A stretch of 40,444 bases of DNA, taken from contig JASAOO010003317.1 of the NCBI GenBank assembly GCA_030849075.1, positions 1 to 40,444 on the forward strand. The letters run 5' to 3'. The DNA comes from Zelonia costaricensis. Taxonomy: Eukaryota > Euglenozoa > Kinetoplastea > Trypanosomatida > Trypanosomatidae. Both the position numbers and the translations under genes were made by a program. Below the pieces are notes generated by a model. It worked only from the letters and a program-made list of their open reading frames with translations, had not been told where the DNA came from and made no database searches. Positions 1 to 10,669 of the stretch are shown piece by piece (the first letter of the stretch is position 1; each line of letters begins with the position of its first letter).

Positions 1-1075
1 CTTCGACACAGCTCGACACGTTTCTTTCGTTTTCTTTTTTTCCTTTTCCCGTTTTTTTTCCCACAATTCTGCGACAGCATACGTTTTCTCTTTGACTGTT
101 GTTTTGCCGTGCGTGGCGGTGCTCCCTGACCAGGGCGCAGATTCTCTTCGTTGTTGCTGCTGTTGTTGTTGTTGCCTGCTCCACGCGGCCCCTGTGCCCG
201 TGCGCTTTTCGGTGTCAAGCGTTCGTTGTGCGTCCGCTGTTGGTTCATCGTGCGTCGTGTTCGTTGTTTTCCGGTGCTGCTTTCTGCCACCGCTGCTATT
301 AGTGCTGTCCCTTGCCGATCGGATCTCCCTGTCTCTCCGCTTCGCCTTTTTTTTCTTTTCTGTCCGTCGTGGGACCTCGCTGCTACGCTGTAACTCTGTT
401 GTTTCGGTGTTTCAGTGCCTTCTCCCCGCCTCCTCCTCTTCCTCCTCCTCCGCTCATCGCCGTACTCTTGTGCGGCGCGGTGGCCGTTGGCGTCGGTGAG
501 CACTCTCAGAGCTCACCCCAGGTTGAGACGGCGTTCCGTTCTGTTTTCAAGTTTCTTCCTCGCACACGTGTTCTTGTGCTGCTGAGCAGTTGACTGTGAG
601 CGTGGTTTCCGGACTGCAGACGTGCAAGTGTGTGTACGCGCGCGTGCGACGTCGCCTCCTCCCCTCCTCCCCCCTTCCCCTTCCCCCCTCTTTTTTATTT
701 TTGTTTTCTTATTTCCGTCGGCGTTCCGGTTTTCTCTCAGTGACGCCCTCGCTACCCTGCCTCCTTTGTTTTTTTTTCCTCTCCTGGACGGCAACCAAGG
801 CGAGGGAGACGACAGGTGGAGACTATCAAGCTGGATCTCGCCTCGTCCCCGCTCTCGCATATCTGATCTCATCTTTAATTCCCGCTGCGTTCCCCACCTC
901 TCCTTTCCTCAGAAGCGCACCCCCTTGCGTGCTCGAGCGTGTCGACCACGGGGCCCGAAGTGTCACGCACTAATACAAGCACACCGTTAAATCGACGCGC
1001 TTTTCGCGCCCGGCTTCCCCTCCCTCATTTCTGAGTCTCGTCCAGCCCCCCCTCCCCCCCCCTTGACTGTTCACC
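1..1075 (+). other. Spacer / 5' UTR upstream of the first gene
   Basis: No credible gene is seen. The stretch is T- and C-rich on the + strand, with several homopyrimidine blocks (about 657-715, 766-785 and 890-910) and a short GTT/GCT-rich block near 149-175. Reading frames crossing it give only S/P/L/F/C-rich translations without family features. It probably holds the 3' UTR of a gene to the left and the 5' UTR of the 887-aa gene. Candidate trans-splice AGs for that gene are at 911-912, 1034-1035 and 1043-1044; which one is used cannot be told from sequence. Confidence 0.6.
890..912 (+). promoter_or_regulatory. Candidate polypyrimidine tract and splice acceptor for the 887-aa gene
   Basis: A C/T-rich run ends in ctttcctcAG at 911-912, a textbook kinetoplastid trans-splice acceptor context. 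Use of this site gives a 5' UTR of about 160 nt before the ATG at 1076. Alternative AGs nearer the ATG (1034-1035, 1043-1044) also follow pyrimidine runs, so this is one of several options. Confidence 0.35.
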
Positions 1076-3739
1076 ATGGATGAGGACCACTTCATCTACT
1101 CCCGCCCAGTGGTGGTAACGGAGGACCGCCTCAAGGAGGCCTTGGCAAAGCAGGCGAAGCAGAAGGCGCTCAAGGCTGCGCTCGACCGCCAGGTGCTCGA
1201 GGCAGAGCGGCTCAAAGCGGAGGTGCATCGCGCCAAGGGCCGCCAAGCTCGCACTCCGAGCGACTCCAACCTCAACGCCCCAACCGCGTCGTTCCAGCCT
1301 CAGGGCAGTGGGAGGGTGCAGACCGTGTCTCCCGCACCGCCGGCAGCCGGGCCGTCCCCGTCCCCCGTCGGCGGCGCAGGCGCCACGCCCTCGCCAAGCC
1401 CCATGGTGCCCGGTGCGGTGGAGTCGACCCGCTACACCTTCTCCTTCCGCGAGGGGCAGGGCACCTTCGAGGTTGAGGACAGCTCGGCGCGACGGCTACA
1501 GAGGACGCTGCCGCCCTCCGCCGAGGACCGCGAGCGCGCTGCGGAGGGTGGCAAGCCCCGTGCCCCGGCCCGCCGCGCCCCGTCCTCGCGGGAAGCCGGG
1601 GACGGCGAGTCCGGCAGTCGCATCAAGCGCGGCGTGGGCGAGTACCAAACCAACTCGCTGCCGCTCAACTGCGGCAGCGCCGCGAAGGGGGCCGCCGGCA
1701 AGAATAAGCCGGCGTCCCGCGAGCGGCGGGTGAGTGACGGGGGCCGGCCCCCGCGTGGTGCCTCGCGCGACCGCAAAGGCGGTGCCGCCGGTGACGGTAG
1801 TAGCGGCAGCTACGATACACAGTCCCTCCCGGTGGAGCTCATCTACAAGCTGGGCCAGGCGAACAACAGCAACAGCAGCGCGGCCCCGTCGGTGGCCAAG
1901 GCGCCGTTGGTGCACCACGTCTCGTCACCGCCGCAGCCGCCACTGGCCGACCGCTTGTCGGATCTGCACGTGATGCACTCGCCGCTCGGGCCCCTGGTAG
2001 GTGCGGGGGTGCCCGGCAGTCCGCTGCCCGTCTCCCGCGAGAATCACCCAACACCGCGCGGCGAGCGGCAGAGCAGCGAGGAGTGGTCGAGCAATGCCCC
2101 TGGCGGACGCCCCACCATATCACCCCGCGGCGCCGTGGGCACGCCGAAGGAGAAGACGCCGAACGGTCTGCGTCCGTCACCACGTCCGTCTGCGCGGCCG
2201 GCTGGCGGCATTCTTCCCCCGCTGCACGGCCGTAGTGACTCGGATGTGATCGAGATGTCCGCCGTCCTGGACGGCATGACGCCGCTGCGGGACCACGGGG
2301 TCGCCCTGCACGGCACACCCCGCACCAACAGGACGCCCACCGGCTCCGCTGTGCCTGGTGCACGGCGACGCACTAGCAGCACCCCGGCGGAGCGGGCCGC
2401 GCGCCCGTCGCCGCCGTCGTCGCCGCGTGACGCCACCGCCGCGGCCGAGCAGGCCCGCAAGCAGGCGGAGCGGGAGCGCGCGTGGGAGCAGCAGGTGAAG
2501 CAGCTAAAGGCGGAGCTGCGCCGGGCGCGGGCGAAGGGCGGTGCGAGCAAGGGCGGCCAGAAGGGTGGCGAGGCGCGCGGGGCTGCCGGCAACGTGCCGC
2601 GGCGGGCTGAGACGGCGCCGGACCCACAGCCGCACCCGGCGGCTCGCGGCGCCAATGCCGCCGCCAGCCCCCTCGGCGGTGCGGCAGGTGCGGGAGGTGC
2701 GCTCGCTCGCAACGGGGGCGCTGGTGCGGGCCGCGGCAACGTGAACAGTGGTCGGCCAAACCACGTGGAGAAGATGGACTTTGGCAAGGCGCACATCTTC
2801 ACCCGCGAGAACTTCCGCCCCATCACGGCCCCGGAGGACGCGGGTGCCTTCTTCAGCCTGCCCTCGCCGCCGCCGTCGCTGCCGCCGCTGATGCACGGGC
2901 CCAAGCCGAGGTCGCGCGAGCAGGCGCGGACAGGCAGCGTGGAGCGCGAGGTGCCGGCCGTGGAGGTGGAGCCGTCGCCGGCCGCCAACATGGCGAACAC
3001 CTTCACAAGCACCGGCACCTCGGCCGAGGAGTCGCTGAAGCTGGCGTCGCTCACCACGCGGCAGGTTACGCTTGGGCTGGCTGACCACGGCGACGCCGAG
3101 CCGGTGCCGATCCAGTTCACGTACCTCCAGCAGTTTGTGGAGGCGCAGATGATCACGGCGGCGCAGGCGGAGAGCTTGTGGAACTTCTTCGCGCTGTCTG
3201 CCGAGGCAGGGGGCGAGCACTACGACGACGCCGACGGCGTGCACGGCCCTGGCGTGGCCGATGACGACGAGGTCGAGGGCGCGATGGAGTCGACGACGCT
3301 GGGGATTGAGGTGGTCGAGGAGCGGGTGCCGGTGGCGCCAGGCCACGGCGCACCACCGCCGCCACGCGGGCGCGGCAGCGATAGTGGCTTCTTGATGCCC
3401 CACTCCCCCACGCAGCCGCCGACGTCCGCCGTGTTGGCCCCGGCACTGCGGCGCAAGATTAGCCAGCTGCACTCGGAGCAGGAGGCGGCGCTGCTGCTGC
3501 AGCAGTCGCAGCGCGGCTTTCACAACGGTCGTCGCCGGCCGAGCCCGTCTGGCCCGCCTGGCGACCGCGGCGACTACGGCACACCCCACTTTGAAGACCG
3601 CACGCGCACCTCGTCGCAGACGTCCCCGACGCCGCCGCGCCGCGACGCCGAGGAGCACAGCGAGGGCGAAAGCGGCACCTTCGACACGTACTCGGAGCTG
3701 GTGCTGCCGAATGGGCAAAGGGGCGAGGAGGAGGAATAG
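1076..3739 (+). CDS. Conserved-hypothetical-type protein, coiled-coil and low-complexity, 887 aa
   Basis: The function is not recognised. The ATG at 1076 sits in a good context (tcaccATGg) after a pyrimidine tract, and G/C at third positions is strong throughout. The N-terminus (residues 19-60) is a charged K/A/E/R-rich helix likely to form a coiled coil. A second such helix lies near 454-488. Between them is a long disordered region rich in G, A, P, S and R. Two segments look ordered and are the best candidates for conserved domains: about 561-616 (containing KMDFGKAHIFTRENF and a proline-rich stretch) and about 655-711 (TYLQQFVEAQMITAAQAESL, helical). A short motif of the form Y/F-D/Q-T-x-S recurs at 190-196, 246-252 and 869-875. 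The protein ends in an acidic EEEE tail. No signal peptide or membrane segment is seen. By inference it may be a cytoskeletal or scaffold protein, but the sequence does not prove this. Confidence 0.85.
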   Translation: MDEDHFIYSRPVVVTEDRLKEALAKQAKQKALKAALDRQVLEAERLKAEVHRAKGRQARTPSDSNLNAPTASFQPQGSGRVQTVSPAPPAAGPSPSPVGGAGATPSPSPMVPGAVESTRYTFSFREGQGTFEVEDSSARRLQRTLPPSAEDRERAAEGGKPRAPARRAPSSREAGDGESGSRIKRGVGEYQTNSLPLNCGSAAKGAAGKNKPASRERRVSDGGRPPRGASRDRKGGAAGDGSSGSYDTQSLPVELIYKLGQANNSNSSAAPSVAKAPLVHHVSSPPQPPLADRLSDLHVMHSPLGPLVGAGVPGSPLPVSRENHPTPRGERQSSEEWSSNAPGGRPTISPRGAVGTPKEKTPNGLRPSPRPSARPAGGILPPLHGRSDSDVIEMSAVLDGMTPLRDHGVALHGTPRTNRTPTGSAVPGARRRTSSTPAERAARPSPPSSPRDATAAAEQARKQAERERAWEQQVKQLKAELRRARAKGGASKGGQKGGEARGAAGNVPRRAETAPDPQPHPAARGANAAASPLGGAAGAGGALARNGGAGAGRGNVNSGRPNHVEKMDFGKAHIFTRENFRPITAPEDAGAFFSLPSPPPSLPPLMHGPKPRSREQARTGSVEREVPAVEVEPSPAANMANTFTSTGTSAEESLKLASLTTRQVTLGLADHGDAEPVPIQFTYLQQFVEAQMITAAQAESLWNFFALSAEAGGEHYDDADGVHGPGVADDDEVEGAMESTTLGIEVVEERVPVAPGHGAPPPPRGRGSDSGFLMPHSPTQPPTSAVLAPALRRKISQLHSEQEAALLLQQSQRGFHNGRRRPSPSGPPGDRGDYGTPHFEDRTRTSSQTSPTPPRRDAEEHSEGESGTFDTYSELVLPNGQRGEEEE

Positions 3740-4608
3740 CGGGCGTCGGGCCCAAACCGCACTCCCCTGCCTCCTGCCCCTCTTCGCCGTTCGCAAACTG
3801 CAGTGAGGCGTCTCCTCGTGTCTCGCGCTTGCGGTGCGTGTGGGTTTATGACATGCGAAAAGACGTTGCTATCCCTTGCCTTCCTTCTTCTCTCTTGTAC
3901 ATTATCATGTGCTGCCGGGCACCTTGTTGTTGTTGCTATTACTTTTCGGCAGCTTCGTGGACGTGCACGTGCTCCAGGGCCCTCCGTAGAGCAGCAAGTA
4001 TAGAGAACCAAACAACAACGGCTGAGGCGTGGGAAGCGTGCGGGACGTCGCCGGGTGCAACGCCTGCGCGCTCGCCCAGAAGCTCTCTGCTTCTTTTTCT
4101 TGTTGCTGTTTGCCTCGCTCTTGGCGCTGCCTGTGAGTCTCGTCTCCCTCCCTCTTCTCTGCTCCTGCATGCTGTGGCGGGTGCGGGTGGCGCAGCGCGT
4201 CGGTGTGTACTTCTCCTTCTCCCTGTGGCGTTGAACCACTTCACCGTGTTTCCTCTCTGTGGCTGCCGCAGCCTCACAGTGCACGCGGACACACTCGAGG
4301 TGAGGGACGTCCTTGCATGCGGCTGTTGGGTGGAGGAGGAGTGCGCTGGGGGAGAGGCAATAGGCTTGAGTGTCCCTGCGTATTCGTGTGTGTGTCACGC
4401 AGTCTGAAGCAGCGACGCGCGCTCGTCCGCTCCTGACGAACGAGTCGACGGACCGCCGGGATGGCCTGAGGAGGAGGTGTCAGGCTGCGCGGCAGAACGT
4501 CGCTGCTTCTCGTTTCATATTGCTCGCTTTACACCCTCGCCATCTTAACTCGTTACAACGACCAAACGGCCCCGTGTGAAAAGAAAAGCACACCCACCCA
4601 CCCACCCA

Positions 4609-4611
<3 letters not shown>

Positions 4612-4640
<29 letters not shown>
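4612..4640. repeat. (CA)n dinucleotide array
   Basis: Uninterrupted CA repeat of about 14 units, directly preceded by several CCCA units. This is a typical microsatellite of trypanosomatid spacers and is likely to vary in length. Confidence 0.95.
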
Positions 4641-4642
<2 letters not shown>

Positions 4643-5119
4643 CAATTGCGGAAAAAAAGGCAAAAAGGCAGTTCCACTTGCGGATCGCGCGTGCCTCACG
4701 ATTCCGCTTGATCTCGGTACTGGTGCGTCACATCGAGGAGCACGCGCTTGCTGCAGACGTGGTGGGCGGCGCGTTGAAGGAAAGAAGGAGCGAAGGGCCG
4801 GTCGATTAGTGCTCAGCACGCCGCACAGTGGCCACCGGCAGCACCACAAAGCAGAACGGACGCTGGCGTGCGCTTGCGCATTGCAGTCATTCTCACACGC
4901 AGGACACGGCGTTGCGTCACGCGAGACGGCGCGCACCAGATGGTCTCTTCCATCGCCCCTCTCTGCAACTTCCACTTCTGCCGCTTTTTCATACTTCTTC
5001 TCGCCTCGTTCACCATTGCTCGCACCACCCGCGCACGCCTCCTTTCCGGCACACATTCGATTACGGCTGCACTCTTCGAAGCTCGCTTTCAGCGAAGGAC
5101 TGCTCAGACGGACAGCGTT

Positions 5120-5145
5120 CACACACACACACACACACACACACA
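5120..5145. repeat. (CA)n dinucleotide array
   Basis: Uninterrupted CA repeat of about 13 units in the spacer upstream of the LRR gene. Confidence 0.95.
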
Positions 5146-5683
5146 AGCAAAGCAGCGGGCACGCATCGCCGCGTCCTACCGAGTTTCCCCCGCCCCCTCT
5201 TTTGCGCCACATCCCCTACCACCTTTCCACCGGCTGGACTTCTTCGAAGACACAGGCAAGCGACAGCGGCACCCTCCTCTGAGAATCAAGTAGCCGTGCG
5301 ACAGCGTACAGGCGCCTACACATCGTCGGTACCCTCTTCCCTCACTTTTCTCTTCGCCTTTTTGTTTTCGTCGTCAGCACCCCCCAGCGCGCTGCCGCCG
5401 TCCCAGAGCCGTGTGCGAGTGTGTGTGTGTTTATCTTCTCCCTGTACCCTTCTCTCTCTGTGTACTCTGCGACTCTGCGGCCACGCAACGTGCCTTCATA
5501 CACCAGGTGCTGTGGCGCAGCTGTATTTTTAAGTACGCCCCCCCCCCCCCTTGCCCGCCCCCCGTCTCGCCCTCCTCTCGCTCGTGACGAGTCGTTCTCT
5601 TTCGTCGCCACCTTTGAACACGCCAACGCCCTCGTCACCCTTCTTCTGCAGCTCTTCGTCAACCTGCCGCGCTCGGCAGAAGT

Positions 5684-5743
5684 ATTTTCCTCGCTTGCGC
5701 CTTCTCCTCGTTCTCCCCTTCTTACCTCTTCGGCTTCCACTAG
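5684..5743 (+). promoter_or_regulatory. Polypyrimidine tract and splice acceptor for the LRR gene
   Basis: A long, nearly pure C/T run ends at ccactAG (AG at 5742-5743), eight bases before the ATG at 5751. This arrangement decides the start: translation begins at 5751 and not in the open frame upstream. An earlier AG at about 5679 would give a longer leader if the proximal one is skipped. Confidence 0.5.
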
Positions 5744-5750
5744 GGCGGCA

Positions 5751-6914
5751 ATGTCGCTCACGCAGAACGTGCTCGACCCCGATCGGCGGTGCGTGAATCT
5801 GCGCGATCAGCGAGGCGGCCTCACTGCCGCGGTGCTGGAGTCGCTGCGCGCTTTCTTGCGCCACAACAACCGGTACATACACCTCTGCGTGTCGGACAAC
5901 CTGCTCGGGAGCGAGGCGATGGCGGAGCTGTGCGCGCTGCTCAAGAAGCACCCCCACCTCGTCAGCCTGGAGGCGCAGCACTGCGGGCTGCTGGACAAGG
6001 ACTTCCGCTACTACGTCGGGCCGGCCATCACGACGATGTCGCGCCTCACCTTTCTCGACCTGAGCCGCAACTGCGGGCTGACGGATATCAGCGCAGAGGC
6101 GGTGGGCCGCATCATCGTTGACACAGAGGTGGAGACGGTCCGCCTGGTGGGCACCTCGTTTACCGAGGTAGGCGGTCGCATCATCGCCGCCGCCGCGCTG
6201 AACACGACCTCGCTCATGAGCTGTGAGCTTCCCTTCACGGTGGGGACTGCGGTGCTGGCCGACATCGACGAGCGCACACGGCGCAACCGCGCACACCGGG
6301 CGATGCTGTGCAACGCCAACGCCCAGTACGCGCGGCTGCGCGTCAGCCAGCAGAACCTGCCCACGCTTCCCGCCCTGCAAGCCGCCGGCGCGATGGCGTT
6401 CATCAACGCGGAGGACTCGACGATGAGCGGCGGCAAGCGACAACTTTCGCCGCTTCTGGAGGTGGGGCCGAACGTGAGCGAGACGGATGCCGATCGGCAG
6501 TGGCGCGCCTGCATCAACAAGGGTCGCAAGCAAGCGCTGCCGCAAGCAGAGCAGCTGATGCCATGCAACCCGTCGCGCAAGGCCTCCGACGCCTCCACCG
6601 AGTCCTCCACGGCGCGGACGCTGACCACCGCGAACTTGACCGGCACACAGCAGCTGCCGTCGGTTCAGCGGCGGTGGAAGGCGACGCCGCACACACTGAA
6701 AGATGTAACTATGTGGGACTGGACGGACCCCGCGATGTCCACAGCCCTCTACTGCCTCTACGTCCTCGATCACCAGTCCCAGCTCCTCGCGCACCACCGC
6801 ACCGCCGTCGCCGCTGCAGCTCCCAGCGCCGCCGCGCCAAAGGCGAACCGCCGCTCGCGCGCTGCTCATCCGAAGCGGGCCGACGGCATCGCGGCGCGCT
6901 TGCCGTCCCTCTGA
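5751..6914 (+). CDS. Leucine-rich repeat protein, 387 aa
   Basis: The start is the ATG at 5751, next to a polypyrimidine tract with AG. The N-terminal half (about 44-165) shows leucine-rich repeats of the ribonuclease-inhibitor type: blocks such as RYIHLCVSDNLLGSEAMAEL, HLVSLEAQHCGLLDKDF, LTFLDLSRNCGLTDISAEAV and VETVRLVGTSFTEVGGRII, each with a strand of alternating L/V residues, an N or C, then a helix. About four to five repeats are visible. Residues 172-205 look helical and may cap the repeat domain. The rest (210-320) is polar and probably disordered. A short conserved-looking segment (VTMWDWTDPAMSTALYCLYV, about 320-340) precedes a basic, alanine-rich tail. LRR proteins are common in trypanosomatids and usually mediate protein contacts, often in the flagellum, but nothing here fixes a partner. 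Confidence 0.88.
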   Translation: MSLTQNVLDPDRRCVNLRDQRGGLTAAVLESLRAFLRHNNRYIHLCVSDNLLGSEAMAELCALLKKHPHLVSLEAQHCGLLDKDFRYYVGPAITTMSRLTFLDLSRNCGLTDISAEAVGRIIVDTEVETVRLVGTSFTEVGGRIIAAAALNTTSLMSCELPFTVGTAVLADIDERTRRNRAHRAMLCNANAQYARLRVSQQNLPTLPALQAAGAMAFINAEDSTMSGGKRQLSPLLEVGPNVSETDADRQWRACINKGRKQALPQAEQLMPCNPSRKASDASTESSTARTLTTANLTGTQQLPSVQRRWKATPHTLKDVTMWDWTDPAMSTALYCLYVLDHQSQLLAHHRTAVAAAAPSAAAPKANRRSRAAHPKRADGIAARLPSL

Positions 6915-9011
6915 CTTCATGCTGCGTGGCAGGCGGATGGANCGGCCGCCCCCCCCCCGGAGCCGCGTGCGCACCACAGCGGCGGTCGCCGAAAATGGAA
7001 ACGCACCGTCGCTCCTCCCTCACCGCTGATACCGCCTGCCCTTCTTTTTTTTCTCCCCCCAATGTGTGTGAGGTGGCGCAAATGCGCGCTTGTGTGCACG
7101 TGTGTGTACGACGTGCGCTTTCGCACTTGGTCATCGATCCATGTACACGCGTGTCTGCTTCTCCTCACGGGGCCTTTTTGTTCCTTCTGGGAGGCGGTTG
7201 CGCCCCCCCCCCCACCCTCCTCGGCCACTCCCCCGCCTCCCTCCTTCTCGTGTGTCTTCTTGTCTCTCGTAATGGATGGCCCTTCTAGTTTCAGAGAGGA
7301 CCTTCTCTTCTCTGTGTTTTTTCCCCCATGGTTTAGCTTCCTTCCGTTACAACGAGAACAAAGAAAAAAAAGTGAGTGCTCCTCCTCTCTTCACTTGGCA
7401 TTTCTTCCACCTCTCTTCGCTGTCATTTCCTTTTTTTTTTCTTTCCCACTTCACCATTCTGATGCTGCTCTACTTCTCTCCGCACTGTGTGGCCTGCGGC
7501 TAGCATCTTCCACTCTGTCTCTTTCTCTCACAGTTCCGCTTCTGAGGCGTGTGTGCGTGTTTAACCTCTCGTGTGAGAGCATCGGTTTTTTTGTTCCCGT
7601 GTTAGTGTGCATCGATCGGGCGTCCAGAGTGCACTTGCGTAGTGGCTGCGCTTCCCTTTTTCTTGTGTGTTTTGTTTTGGTTTACCCTGCGCGTGTGACG
7701 ACGGCAGTGCGCGCGCGAGGGCTGCAGAAGAGAAAAAAAAGTTATAAAGTGCTTCTCTCTTCCCTTCCACTCTTTTGCCTCTGCCGCTCCAGCGTCTTTG
7801 CCTTCGAGCCTGCACCTGCTCACGTGATTTCCCCCGTTTTTCTTCTTTGTCCCTCCCTTCGTCGTGTTCGCAGGGGCTGGACTTTTGAGTTGAGTTTCGC
7901 TCTGGCCCAGCAGCCGATGTGTGGAGGTGGTCGTGTGCGTGCGCGGCAACGTGCTGCAACCCACTCAGATCAGAGCGAATACACTAGGCACTGAGCTACG
8001 TCGCAATGCGGAGCAGGGCTATCTGCGCCGTGTTCTCTCCTCCATCTTTCCCCATCTCACCCTCCCTGCGTGCGCTGCGTGTCGTCGATTCTTCAACTCT
8101 TGGTTGTGTGCGCGCGTCGCGAGTCACCTCGCTCTCTCCCCCTCCTCCCACATGGTGAACAAGGCGACCGATCTCGGCTCCGTCGTCGACGTCGACCGCG
8201 TCTGCAGCGCGGTAGTTTCTTGTTGTGATCGGCACACCGTCTCTCAGCTTTTTTTTTTTGGCGTGAGGCACCACTCTGCGGAGTCTTCCAACTGCCGGAA
8301 AAGATATAAAAAATGCCGCCTTTCAGCGCCCGATTGCCTCTGCCTTTTCTTATTTGTCGCAGAGGAGGTGGAACGATGCGGAGCCCTCACACAAGAGTCC
8401 CGAACGGGGGAGACAACCGTGTTCACCGCAAGCCCCCACGCCACACCCCACCCTCTCTCTCTCTCCCCTGCCGCTTGCCCATGGAGAAGGTTTGCCCCTC
8501 TTCTCTCCCCTCCTTTCTTGCCCTCCGTGGGGAGGCGTTTGCGCGGCGTAGATGAGCTGAGGCTTGTGTGTATGTGTATATGTGTGCTCGTGAAGTCATC
8601 CCGTCGCTTCGGTCCTGTGCCCTCTCCCTTTTCAACTGATCGACACTTGTCGACTTCTCCTTTGGTCTGCGATTTTCGCTGATGCAGCACCTCCTGTCCT
8701 GTTTTTCTTTTCTCCCCCGCCATCATTCGCCTTGTTTCCCACCTCTTCCGCTTCGAATCGGACTTTTGGTTTCTCTCCCGCTTCTCCTTGACGTGGAAAT
8801 CTCCGCCTCCGTTTTTTTTTTTTCGTGTTTTCGTTACCCTCGCACCTACGCACGCGCCCATGGACCACTTCCACGCTTATCATGTTGCCTCTTTTTTGTT
8901 TGTGTTTTTGCTTTGTGGCTTTCCTCGGCGCGCTGGAACCGCTTGAACTCTCTTTTTTTTCATTTTACCTGACGTTAGTTACTCCTTTTTCGTTTCATCT
9001 TTTTTCCTCCC

Positions 9012-9024
9012 TTTTTTTTTTTTT
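9012..9024. repeat. T13 homopolymer in a pyrimidine-rich block
   Basis: Run of 13 T, the longest T run noted in the window, within an extended C/T-rich stretch. It may serve as a polypyrimidine tract, but no gene start follows closely. Confidence 0.9.
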
Positions 9025-9390
9025 GAGCTGCGCCGTGCGTTGTTCGGTCACGCTTCGCCATCTTTCTTGCGTGGCCCTCCCTCTCCTTCACTTGGCTCGT
9101 CTCTGTTGCTCTCCTGTCTCCCTCTTTCCATGACCGTCTCCCCACCTCCCCTTCACTCCCTCAATGAGAGAGCGACCAAGAGGCGACGCACGTGGACGAG
9201 CGCCCCTCCCCCCTTTCCCGCTTTTCTCTCCACCCGCTTACGAGAACGTGCGCGCCATTTGCCTCTGGGTGCTCTTCCTTTTCTCCTCTTCATTTTTCTC
9301 GCCCCTTCTGCCTCCCCGTGTCGCGCTTTCTTCTCCCTTTCGCATGCCCGTGCGTGTGTATCGCTGCCCTGGTTTCATCGCACTTCTGCG

Positions 9391-9414
9391 GTGTGTGTGT
9401 GTGTGAGTGTGTGG
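9391..9414. repeat. (TG)n dinucleotide array
   Basis: TG/GTGA repeat in the long spacer between the LRR and SH3 genes. Confidence 0.85.
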
Positions 9415-10669
9415 TTTACACTTCCACCTTCTGCGTGTTTCCTTTTCCCCTTGCTGATGCCTTGAACTCGGCGTGATGATTTGGGGCACGCCTTTTTTGA
9501 ATTTTGAGTTTTTCTGCGCTGCGGTGTGTGCATGGGGTGCCATGCCTCCTTCATCTTTCGTTTTCTTCTGTTTGTGGGTGTATAAAGCTGCCACGGGTTC
9601 TTAGTCACGTGTGTTTGTGTGTGTGTGTATGTTGGTCAATGCTGCGCGTCTCGTGCGCGTGTAAGTCGGTGCCATCAGGGTGTGTTTCTGGATGTGCGTC
9701 TTTGCGCCAGGTACGTGCGCCCCCTTCATAAGCGGCTACTTGCGCCGACGGTGTAGGGTTAGGCGGGAGACGCCCTCTTCTCAATGCCTCTCTCTAGTTC
9801 TGCTTTGCTTGCCTACGCGACGCGGACAACGTGGGTGTGCTGCCCGCACGTGGAGGTAACGGCAAACACCGTACCAGAAAAATGGGAGCGAAGGGCAGGG
9901 CACGTGATGTGTGGAATGGAATGGCATCTGCGTGTGTATGGCGAATTCTGCCGATTTCACTTCCGGCTCTTTTCTCTTTTATTGCAGGTCGTCGCCAGCG
10001 TTTCCCCGCTTCTGCAACCATTCCCATTCCCCCCCAGTTTCTCTCCTTACATGTCGTGTTGCCGTCACTGTGCCGTTCTGCAGCTTTACGGCGGTGAACG
10101 CAAAGAGGGGGTGCGTGAGTATGACATGTGGGGAGCGGGGGGGGGGTGGCGTGTCTGGGCCATGCAGATCACGAGGCGCGGCGTCTCACCATGCGTATGA
10201 CGCATCCACTTCTTTCTTTTTTCTATCCCGAAAGCAACAGCAACAACGACAGTAGGGCAACGCAATGCCAGAGAACAAGGGGGTAGTGGAACCTGCGCAC
10301 GGTGACGTGTGCGTCCAGGTGTGCTGCTCGTCTGCCGCCATGCGTGCAAACGCTGGCAAAGCGTTCCCGCCAGCTGACCGACGGCTCCCTGGCGCGAGGT
10401 ACGTGCCGCGGTGACTGAAACCCGCGGCGTTCGGCCCGCTTCTTGCCGCTGCGACATCTGTATCTTGACGTTTCCCAACGTCCTTTCCTCCACTCTCTGC
10501 CGCGCTGCATTCGTGCTGATTTCACGAAGGACGTTCACTGCTTCTGCATCTTGTAGCTCTGCTGAACTTCTCTCAGAGCACACACACACACACATCGGCG
10601 AGGACCAGCGCTGGGATTCGCAGTCCCGACTTGCCGCCCCAACCTTTCTTCACTAACATTGAACGCACA

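Larger units (their letters stand above)
3740..5750 (+). other. 2.0-kb spacer between the 887-aa gene and the LRR gene
   Basis: No credible gene is seen. The stretch holds CCCA repeats (about 4589-4608), two (CA)n arrays (4612-4640 and 5120-5145), a C-run near 5536-5550 and C/T-rich blocks, which grow denser towards the LRR gene. The frame open from 5421 into the LRR gene has no stop, but its first 110 codons are S/P/L-rich pyrimidine-tract translation and are read here as untranslated. Confidence 0.6.
6915..10669 (+). other. 3.75-kb spacer without a clear gene
   Basis: This is the longest gap in the window. It is strongly C/T-rich on the + strand, especially about 7180-7560 and 8680-9480, with T runs up to 13 nt (9012-9024), TG arrays (about 9391-9414) and one ambiguous base at 6942. 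Frames up to 310 codons cross it (for example 7062-7994), but their translations are F/S/L/C-rich with no domain and lack the G/C-rich third positions of the real genes. The likely content is a long 3' UTR of the LRR gene plus the 5' region of the SH3 gene. A degenerate SIDER-type retroposon or a non-coding RNA could be hidden in the less skewed parts (9640-9780 and 10260-10450), but I cannot show either. Confidence 0.55.

Noticed and set aside
2504..3796. 430-codon - strand open frame opposite the 887-aa gene, and similar ones at 10535-11539, 16037-17008 and 18956-20290
   Set aside because: All are antisense shadows of better supported + strand genes.
5421..5750. 110-codon N-terminal extension of the LRR gene
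   Set aside because: Lies in a polypyrimidine-rich leader upstream of the likely splice acceptor; S/P/L-rich sequence.
6942..6942. Single N next to a C-run (a second N is at 39556)
   Set aside because: Most likely a base-calling or assembly ambiguity in spacer; does not affect a gene.
5529..6977. 482-codon - strand open frame opposite the LRR gene
   Set aside because: Antisense shadow that crosses an ambiguous base; no recognisable protein.
7062..7994. 310-codon + strand frame in the long spacer
   Set aside because: Runs through pyrimidine tracts; F/S/L/C-rich translation, no domain, codon pattern unlike the genes.
9747..9757. TAGGGTTAG-type telomere-like sequence in the long spacer
   Set aside because: Only about one and a half hexamer units; too short to mean an internal telomere repeat.
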